DNA from: Bacteroidales bacterium GP2
Lineage (GTDB): Bacteria > Bacteroidota > Bacteroidia > Bacteroidales > Muribaculaceae
NCBI GenBank assembly: GCA_001701115.1
Contig: DAAJ01000055.1
Coordinates: 15,542-24,448 of the forward strand
Length of the DNA: 8,907 bases
Reading direction: 5' to 3'
Below the pieces are notes generated by a model that was not told the origin of the DNA, did no database searches, and worked only from the letters and a program-made list of their open reading frames with translations. Positions 1-4,995 of this stretch are shown piece after piece. The position numbers were made by a program, and so were the translations under genes. Position 1 is the first letter of the stretch, and every line of letters begins with the position of its first letter.

Positions 1-548
1 GAGCGGCTGAGGAACTCTTCCTCGGCAGGATTTCAACCGGAGCTGCAAATGACCTGGAGCGTGTTACAAAGCAGGCATACGCTATGGTCGTTTACTACGG
101 CATGAGCGACAAACTGCCTAACCTCTGCTATTATGACTCAACCGGTCAGGAGTACGGTTTCTCCAAACCATACAGCGATGACCGCGCGAAAATGATTGAC
201 GAGGAGGTATCACGAATCATCAGCGAACAGTATGAAAGGGCAAAATCAATCCTGCGCGAACACGCGGAAGGGCATGCGAAACTTGCCGAAACGCTCATTA
301 CACGAGAAGTGATTTTCACCGAGGATGTTGAAACCATATTCGGAAAACGCCCCTGGACATCGCGCACCGAGGAGATACTTGCCATAAAAGAGAAAAACGG
401 TGAGAACAAACAGCCTGAAAACAATCCGGTGCCTGTTCCTTCGATAGAAACCCCTCCCCCATTCAAAGGTCTTCCAGCACCTACGCAGGAAGAGGAGGAT
501 ACCCCAAATCCTCCTGCTGGCAAACCGGCAGATGAAGATAAAGAGTAA
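1..548 (+). CDS. ftsH: ATP-dependent zinc metalloprotease FtsH, C-terminal fragment
   Basis: Partial gene: the reading frame is open from base 3 and ends at TAA 546-548, so about 181 codons are visible and the AAA+ ATPase and HExxH zinc site lie outside the window. FtsH is a membrane-anchored hexameric protease that extracts and degrades misfolded membrane proteins and some regulators. The family signature is the M41 peptidase segment at the left edge, starting AAEELFLGRISTGAANDLER, then a tyrosine-rich stretch (YYGMSDKLPN), the helical C-terminal region with ISEQYERAKSIL, and the RPW motif typical of the family. The last roughly 45 residues are proline-rich and acidic and probably disordered, as in Bacteroidetes homologues. 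The first ATG in the visible frame (84) is internal, not a start. A strong hairpin terminator follows 6 nt after the stop. In many Bacteroides genomes ftsH is followed by cdsA; here it is not. Confidence 0.95.
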   Translation, partial: AAEELFLGRISTGAANDLERVTKQAYAMVVYYGMSDKLPNLCYYDSTGQEYGFSKPYSDDRAKMIDEEVSRIISEQYERAKSILREHAEGHAKLAETLITREVIFTEDVETIFGKRPWTSRTEEILAIKEKNGENKQPENNPVPVPSIETPPPFKGLPAPTQEEEDTPNPPAGKPADEDKE

Positions 549-554
549 GCATTT

Positions 555-593
555 AAAAGAAAAAGGTTAACAAATTGTTAACCTTTTTCTTTT
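555..593 (+). terminator. Rho-independent terminator of ftsH
   Basis: A perfect 17-bp inverted repeat, AAAAGAAAAAGGTTAAC at 555-571 and GTTAACCTTTTTCTTTT at 577-593, is separated by the 5-nt loop AAATT. The right arm supplies the U-rich tract after the GGTTAAC/GTTAACC core. The structure is symmetrical, so it could also terminate transcription on the opposite strand. It starts 6 nt after the ftsH stop codon. Confidence 0.85.
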
Positions 594-620
594 ATACGGT
601 TTCTTATTAGCTTAACTTTG
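590..620 (+). promoter_or_regulatory. Bacteroidetes-type promoter for the Omp85 gene
   Basis: The -7 element TAACTTTG at 613-620 matches the Bacteroidetes TAnnTTTG consensus exactly. A T-run at 590-593 sits 19 nt upstream as an imperfect -33 element (TTTT for TTTG). Transcription would start near 625-628, leaving a 5' leader of only about 15-18 nt before the TTG codon at 643. The proposed -33 element lies inside the T arm of the ftsH terminator. Confidence 0.65.
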
Positions 621-642
621 CACTGAAAATAGAAATGGACTA

Positions 643-1848
643 TTGAAAAGGCTCGCGGCTATATTGACTGTTTTATTAATGCTCTTCGCTGCACAGGCTG
701 CAGCGAAGGAGAAACCGGACAATAGCATCCGCAATGACTCTCTTGCTTTCATAGACTCCATTCCACTCCTTAACAAAGCTCCCATATGGGCTAAAAAATA
801 TCTCAACTCCCTGATTCAAGGGAATATTGACCGCACAAGGGAGAAAGCATTCGATGTCAGCTTCGGGGCATCGCCGTCCTACACAAGAGAGGCTTCTTTC
901 GGCATCGGGGCTATATGCACCGGGCTGTTCCGCGTCAACAGGAACGACACATTGCCGCAACCAAGCGACATCGTGGCTTGCCTGAATGCTTCGCTAAACG
1001 GGTTTTATGTATTTTTCCTCAGGGGCAACACCCTTTTTCCTGACAACAGGACCCGGCTAAGCTACAGGCTCGACCTGTATAGGAAACGCCTTGATTTCTG
1101 GGGCATCAACTCGGAGCAGACTGCTAAGAACAGCAAATCGGTCTATGACCGCAGGAACATAGGCTTAAAGGTCGATTATGTGTACCGTACCACCAGAAAC
1201 CTATATGTGGGAGCGCATTTGCAGGCTGATTATACGGACGCGTACAATATGGCGAACCCGGAATATCTTCTCGGCGAAAGGAGGAATATATATGTGACCG
1301 GAATAGGGGTATCGGTGGAAATAGATTCACGCAACAGCATCATTACTCCTACCAGAGGGTTGCATCTTGCTTACACCGCAATGATGTATCCGAAGTTTTT
1401 GGGGAGCGCGCCTTCATTTTTCAACAGCCACAATTTCATTGGCAACCTCTATGCCGGGCTATGGAAAGGGGGAATCCTTGCGTTTGACCTGTATGCAAAA
1501 CTCAACAGCGCAAAAGCGCCGTGGAGCATGAGGGAGATGGTGGCGGCAGACGGCATCAGGATGCGCGGATATTACATGGGTTCCTATATTGACAACAGCC
1601 AGATTGCCTTCCAAGGGGAATTGAGGCAGCATATCTGGGGCAGGTTTGGCGCAACGGCATGGCTTGGGGGCGCAACCGTTTTCTCCTCGTTGAGAGATTT
1701 AAAAGAGAAGGTTATCCGACCGGAATGGCTGCCAAACGGCGGATTAGGTCTGAGGTTTGAGTTCAAGCACAACGTAAATGCCCGAATTGATTTCGGAATA
1801 GGAAGGCACACCTGCGGTTTTGTGTTTGCGATAGGAGAAGCGTTTTGA
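643..1848 (+). CDS. Omp85/BamA-TamA family outer-membrane beta-barrel without POTRA domains
   Basis: A 401-residue outer-membrane protein. Residues 1-21 form a signal peptide (KR, then a Leu/Ala-rich core, cleavage near AQAAA). The remainder is beta-barrel: DSRNSIITPTRG at 228-239 is the Omp85 Asp-Arg/Pro-Thr-Arg-Gly signature, RMRGY at 306-310 corresponds to the conserved VRGF/Y motif of the lumen-inserting loop, and the C-terminus ends in phenylalanine (IGEAF), the usual OMP sorting signal. Omp85 proteins insert barrels or export passengers. This one has only about 45 residues between the signal peptide and the barrel, so there is no room for POTRA domains, and its role is unknown. The start is TTG at 643: the in-frame stop at 613 excludes longer forms, and the next in-frame Met (679) would cut into the signal peptide. 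The gene probably stands alone and converges with the DUF695 gene. Confidence 0.85.
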   Translation: MKRLAAILTVLLMLFAAQAAAKEKPDNSIRNDSLAFIDSIPLLNKAPIWAKKYLNSLIQGNIDRTREKAFDVSFGASPSYTREASFGIGAICTGLFRVNRNDTLPQPSDIVACLNASLNGFYVFFLRGNTLFPDNRTRLSYRLDLYRKRLDFWGINSEQTAKNSKSVYDRRNIGLKVDYVYRTTRNLYVGAHLQADYTDAYNMANPEYLLGERRNIYVTGIGVSVEIDSRNSIITPTRGLHLAYTAMMYPKFLGSAPSFFNSHNFIGNLYAGLWKGGILAFDLYAKLNSAKAPWSMREMVAADGIRMRGYYMGSYIDNSQIAFQGELRQHIWGRFGATAWLGGATVFSSLRDLKEKVIRPEWLPNGGLGLRFEFKHNVNARIDFGIGRHTCGFVFAIGEAF

Positions 1849-1858
1849 CCGTAGTGAC

Positions 1859-2284
1859 TCAGTCAATATTTATCTCGCACTCGCACATCTCGTCATATTC
1901 GTTCCAGTCCGGGTCATTTTCCGCATATATTTCAAGCGGAAGCACCGGGAGGCTTTCAAGTGCATCATTTAGTTTCCTGCCGAAGATATTCGTGCTAAGG
2001 GTGTAAAACACCCAGTTACGTTCACCGGCTCCTGTATATACTCCGGTAAGGACCGCTACCGGATCTTTCTCAAAAGCCTCTGTAAGGCGTTGCTGCACCT
2101 CATCCATCATCTCCGAGTCTTTACGGTCAGGCATTCCGTCCGCACCGGACTCATATTTCCAGCTCACCTCCACTCTTTTGTCAAAGCGAGGATTTTCACG
2201 GAATTTCTTCACATCGCGCCGACCTGTAACCATCACAAGCCTGCCATCATTGCCCTCTGCGGGCGCTGTCCACCAATCAGCCAT
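1859..2284 (-). CDS. DUF695 domain-containing protein
   Basis: A 141-residue soluble, acidic protein with no signal peptide or membrane segment. It resembles the DUF695 family along its whole length. Recognisable features are an N-terminal double tryptophan (WW at 4-5) followed by APAE, RRDVKKF, a V-E-V-SWKYE strand with GMPD after it, DPVAVLTGVYTGAGERNWVFYT at about 75-96, and a closing LPLEIYAENDPDWNEYDEM segment. The family has no established biochemical role that I know of. The start at 2284 gives the family-typical MADWWTAP opening and is followed upstream by A/T-rich sequence and a possible promoter. It converges on the Omp85 gene with a 10-nt gap and diverges from the DUF3127 gene, so it is likely monocistronic. 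Family assignment is by recollection of the motif pattern; no function is proposed. Confidence 0.8.
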   Translation of the reverse strand: MADWWTAPAEGNDGRLVMVTGRRDVKKFRENPRFDKRVEVSWKYESGADGMPDRKDSEMMDEVQQRLTEAFEKDPVAVLTGVYTGAGERNWVFYTLSTNIFGRKLNDALESLPVLPLEIYAENDPDWNEYDEMCECEINID

Positions 2285-2310
2285 AATTTATCTCTTTTTG
2301 TTTCAATGCT

Positions 2311-2319
2311 GTAAAGTTA
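2311..2319 (-). promoter_or_regulatory. Possible promoter of the DUF695 gene (-7 element)
   Basis: Read on the minus strand, TAACTTTAC matches TAnnTTTG at all but the last position. It lies 26 nt upstream of the ATG at 2284, giving a leader of about 20 nt. No TTTG-like -33 element is visible at the usual distance, so this is tentative. Confidence 0.4.
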
Positions 2320-2360
2320 TTCAAAAATACCGCTCGGTGCGCTTTTTTTAGAACTTTTAA

Positions 2361-2392
2361 TTTGGCACTTACGCGTATGCTGACTAATTTTG
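2361..2392 (+). promoter_or_regulatory. Bacteroidetes-type promoter of the DUF3127 gene
   Basis: This is the best promoter match in the window: TTTG at 2361-2364, a 20-nt spacer, and TAATTTTG at 2385-2392, which fit the -33 TTTG / -7 TAnnTTTG consensus. Transcription would begin around 2397-2400, about 26-29 nt before the ATG at 2426. The leader is A-rich and has no Shine-Dalgarno sequence, as is usual in this phylum. Confidence 0.75.
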
Positions 2393-2425
2393 CAAGAAAG
2401 ATACCCAAATCATAAATAAAAAATA

Positions 2426-2785
2426 ATGGAAATTAAAGGCAAAGTTATATTGGCACTGCCCGAACAGACAGGCACTTCTCAGAAAGGTAATTCCTGGAAA
2501 AAAAGAGAATATGTGCTTGAAACTCATGACAGCTTCCCTCGCAAGATTCATTTCGACTTTTTTGGTGACCGCGCCGACCAGTATCCCTTGCAGGCTGGCG
2601 ACGAAATCACTCTTTTCTTCGATATAGAGAGCAGAGAGTTCAATGGAAGATGGTACACAAGCATCCGCGGTTGGAAAGCCGAAAAAGAAGCGGCTGCACC
2701 TGCATATCCAAGCGCAATACCTCCCATGGATAATGTGCCCCCGCCTCCTCCCGCACCAAACGATAATGATGACCTGCCTTTCTAA
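2426..2785 (+). CDS. DUF3127 OB-fold protein with SSB-like C-terminal tip
   Basis: A 119-residue protein of the DUF3127 family, common in Bacteroidetes. Residues 1-88 form a small beta-rich domain consistent with an OB fold (MEIKGKVILAL, KKREYVLET, the KIHFDFFGDRADQY segment, GDEITLFFDIESREFNGRWYTSIRGW). Residues 89-111 are an Ala/Pro-rich linker with a run of five prolines. The chain ends NDNDDLPF, which closely resembles the acidic DDDIPF tip of single-stranded DNA-binding protein, the docking site for replication and repair partners. The likely role is binding single-stranded nucleic acid or competing for SSB partners; this is inference, as I know of no experimental function for DUF3127. 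The ATG at 2426 follows a strong promoter and an A-rich leader. It is probably transcribed alone, with a hairpin 46 nt downstream. Confidence 0.85.
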   Translation: MEIKGKVILALPEQTGTSQKGNSWKKREYVLETHDSFPRKIHFDFFGDRADQYPLQAGDEITLFFDIESREFNGRWYTSIRGWKAEKEAAAPAYPSAIPPMDNVPPPPPAPNDNDDLPF

Positions 2786-2830
2786 AACAGGCAAATACAA
2801 TGCATCCCGCCAGGGATTGCTATAATGGAC

Positions 2831-2865
2831 TGAAAGGAACCACACCATTGTGCGAGTTCCTTTCA
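2831..2865 (+). terminator. Imperfect long hairpin, possible terminator after the DUF3127 gene
   Basis: The arms TGAAAGGAAC (2831-2840) and GTTCCTTTCA (2856-2865) pair perfectly over 10 bp. Inside them CACA (2841-2844) pairs with TGTG (2849-2852) around a CCAT loop, leaving a 3-nt CGA bulge. What follows (CCTTATAATAATATT) is A/U-rich but not a clean U-tract, so termination may be weak. The structure could instead act in the leader of the fucosidase operon. The remainder of the 146-bp gap holds no convincing gene. Confidence 0.45.
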
Positions 2866-2931
2866 CCTTATAATAATATTCTGGCTGGCTCATGAAAATA
2901 TAGTGGATAACAACTTAAATATAATATCTTT

Positions 2932-4251
2932 ATGAAAAAACTAATTTGCAGTCTTGCAGCGGCTTCAATTGCTTTTGGAGCCTTTGCCGATGAGACCCCG
3001 GCTTATATTCCGACCGCCGAAAACCTTCAGGCGCGACAGGAGTTTGCCGACAACGGTTTCGGAATCTTCCTCCATTGGGGCATATACAGCATGTTCGCAC
3101 AAGGAGAATGGTACTTGAACCACGACAACATCAGCGCCAAGGAGTATGCCAAGGCAGCCGGCGGCTTTTATCCCGCGAACTTTGATGCAGCAAAATGGGT
3201 CAGCGCAATAAAAGACTCCGGAGCAAAGTACATCACCTTCACCACACGTCACCATGACGGATTCTCTATGTGGGATACCGACCAGAGCGACTATAACATT
3301 GTGGACGCTACACCCTTCAAGCGCGATATCCTCAAAGAACTTGCTGACGAATGTGAGAAACAGGGGATAAAACTCCATCTTTATTACTCACACATCGACT
3401 GGACACGACCCGATTATCCGAGCGGCAGAACCGGTCTGAATACCGGAAGAGACACAACACTCAGAAACTGGCCCGCTTATTATGATTTCATGAACAAGCA
3501 GCTCACTGAACTCCTTACCAACTACGGCAAAGTGGGAGCTATCTGGTTTGACGGATGGTGGGATCACGATGAGGACAGCGTGCCGTTCAACTGGCAGCTC
3601 CCTGAGCAGTATGCCCTTATCCATAAGCTTCAGCCTCAATGCCTTATTGGCAACAATCACCATCAGGTGCCCAACGAAGGCGAGGATATCCAGATTTTCG
3701 AGCGCGACCTCCCCGGTGAAAATACTGCCGGACTGTCAGGACAGGCAATCTCACGCCTGCCGCTGGAAACCTGCCAGACAATGAACGGAATGTGGGGATA
3801 CAAAATCAAAGACCAGGACTACAAGTCTACTCCCGAACTCATCGCTTATCTTGTAAAAGCAGCTGGAATGGGAGCAAACCTCCTTTTGAACATCGGTCCG
3901 CAACCTGACGGCAATCTTCCCGAAGCAGCGCTCGAAAGACTTAAAGAAATCGGACAGTGGATGAATATGTACGGCGAAACTTTCTACGCTACCACAGCCG
4001 GTGACTTTGAAGCGCAGGATTGGGGAACATCTACCAGAAAAGGCGATAAACTCTACCTTCACGTGCTTGACACTAAGGCTAAAGAAATTAAAGTGCCCAC
4101 ATCAGCTAAAGTCAAGAAAGCTGTGACATTTGATGATAAGGCGCCGGTGAAGTTCAACAAACTGAAAGAAGGTGGCATTTCAATCGCCCTCCCCGAAATA
4201 CCCGAAGGCACAATCGACTATATCATTGAACTTGAAACATCTGCAAAATGA
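2932..4251 (+). CDS. Exported alpha-L-fucosidase, glycoside hydrolase family 29
   Basis: A 439-residue retaining alpha-L-fucosidase that removes terminal L-fucose from host or dietary glycans. Residues 1-19 are a signal peptide with an AFA cleavage site before D20. No lipobox is present, so the enzyme should be soluble in the periplasm. The catalytic TIM barrel spans about 25-345: FGIFLHWGIYS at 43-53, TRHHDGFSMWDT at 105-116 (substrate-binding His pair), and AIWFDGWW at 203-210, where D207 is the expected nucleophile. The acid/base residue cannot be fixed by eye; E257 (in IFERDLPGE) is the best guess, with E251, E263 and E279 as alternatives. LLLNIGPQPDG at 317-327 is a family landmark. About 350-439 is a beta-sandwich. 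Linkage specificity (GH29-A or GH29-B) is not determined. Its stop overlaps the cutC start. Confidence 0.93.
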   Translation: MKKLICSLAAASIAFGAFADETPAYIPTAENLQARQEFADNGFGIFLHWGIYSMFAQGEWYLNHDNISAKEYAKAAGGFYPANFDAAKWVSAIKDSGAKYITFTTRHHDGFSMWDTDQSDYNIVDATPFKRDILKELADECEKQGIKLHLYYSHIDWTRPDYPSGRTGLNTGRDTTLRNWPAYYDFMNKQLTELLTNYGKVGAIWFDGWWDHDEDSVPFNWQLPEQYALIHKLQPQCLIGNNHHQVPNEGEDIQIFERDLPGENTAGLSGQAISRLPLETCQTMNGMWGYKIKDQDYKSTPELIAYLVKAAGMGANLLLNIGPQPDGNLPEAALERLKEIGQWMNMYGETFYATTAGDFEAQDWGTSTRKGDKLYLHVLDTKAKEIKVPTSAKVKKAVTFDDKAPVKFNKLKEGGISIALPEIPEGTIDYIIELETSAK

Positions 4252-4988
4252 GCAAGATACTCGAAGTTTGCGCAGGTGACATCGACAGCGTTATCGCAGC
4301 TGCGGCAGGAGGAGCTTCAAGGGTGGAGCTCTGCTCCGCACTCGGCGAAGGAGGCGTAACCCCCTCTATCGGCTTTATCCGGAGCGCGCTTAAAGTGCCC
4401 GGCATCAGGGTTCATGTACTTATCCGCCCTCGAGGCGGAGACTTCCTCTACACTCCGGAGGAAGTTGACTGCATGGTTGACGATATCGTTGCGGCAAGGG
4501 AAGCCGGAGCGCAAGGTGTGGTAATCGGCGCACTTACTCCTGAAGGCGACATCGATGTGGACGCATGCAGAAAGATGGTTGCAGCTGCGGCTGGAATCAG
4601 TGTTACATTCCACCGCGCTTTTGATTTGTGCCGCGACCCGAGGAAAGCACTTGAAGATATAATCGCACTCGGATGTGACAGGATTCTTACCTCCGGACAA
4701 GCCCAGACCGCACTTGAAGGTAAACAAAACCTTGCGGAACTGGTGCGTCAGGCTAATGGCAGAATCATTATCCTTGCAGGAGCGGGAGTTTCACAGCACA
4801 ACGCTGCTGAAATCCTGTCGGCATCCGGCACAAATGAGATCCATGCATCCGCAAGGGCTTCCGTTCCAAGCAAAATGGAATACCGCCATTGCGGAGTGTC
4901 AATGGGCACACCTGGAAGTGATGAGTATTCCCGAAAAGTCACTTCACCCGAAATTGTCAAAGAAATTGTTTCACGAATAAACCAATAA
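4248..4988 (+). CDS. cutC: CutC family TIM-barrel protein (copper homeostasis protein CutC)
   Basis: A 246-residue cytoplasmic protein matching the CutC family over its full length, with no signal peptide. Family motifs seen: LEVCAGD at 5-11, GGASRVELCSALGEGGVTPS at 21-40, LIRPRGGDF at 58-66, FHRAFD at 121-126, LTSGQ at 147-151, LAGAGV at 176-181 and HASAR at 199-203. The pattern of alternating strands and helices agrees with the known TIM-barrel fold. The name comes from an E. coli copper phenotype, but that phenotype was later traced to the small RNA MicL made from the cutC 3' region, so a copper role for the protein is doubtful. The ATG lies inside the fucosidase stop (ATGA), implying translational coupling and a role tied to sugar metabolism (inference). 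The transglutaminase gene starts 7 nt after its stop. Confidence 0.92.
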   Translation: MSKILEVCAGDIDSVIAAAAGGASRVELCSALGEGGVTPSIGFIRSALKVPGIRVHVLIRPRGGDFLYTPEEVDCMVDDIVAAREAGAQGVVIGALTPEGDIDVDACRKMVAAAAGISVTFHRAFDLCRDPRKALEDIIALGCDRILTSGQAQTALEGKQNLAELVRQANGRIIILAGAGVSQHNAAEILSASGTNEIHASARASVPSKMEYRHCGVSMGTPGSDEYSRKVTSPEIVKEIVSRINQ

Positions 4989-4995
4989 TACATTA

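Noticed and set aside
146..523. 125-codon minus-strand frame opposite ftsH
   Set aside because: Ser/Gly-rich shadow of the FtsH C-terminal coding region.
2384..2893. 169-codon open frame on the minus strand over the DUF3127 gene
   Set aside because: It is antisense to a well-supported DUF3127 gene with promoter and family motifs, and its translation has an erratic Cys/Trp/Arg-rich composition with no recognisable domain.
2925..2932. TATCTTTA as a -7 promoter element of the fucosidase operon
   Set aside because: It overlaps the A of the fucosidase ATG, so a transcript from it would begin inside the signal-peptide codons.
2932..3000. Lipoprotein signal in the fucosidase because of Cys at residue 6
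   Set aside because: The cysteine precedes the hydrophobic core; the clear AFA signal peptidase I site at 17-19 fits better.
4423..4439. Short hairpin TCCGCC/GGCGGA with a CTCGA loop in cutC
   Set aside because: Only 6 bp, and it encodes the conserved RPRGGDF motif, so the protein sequence explains it.
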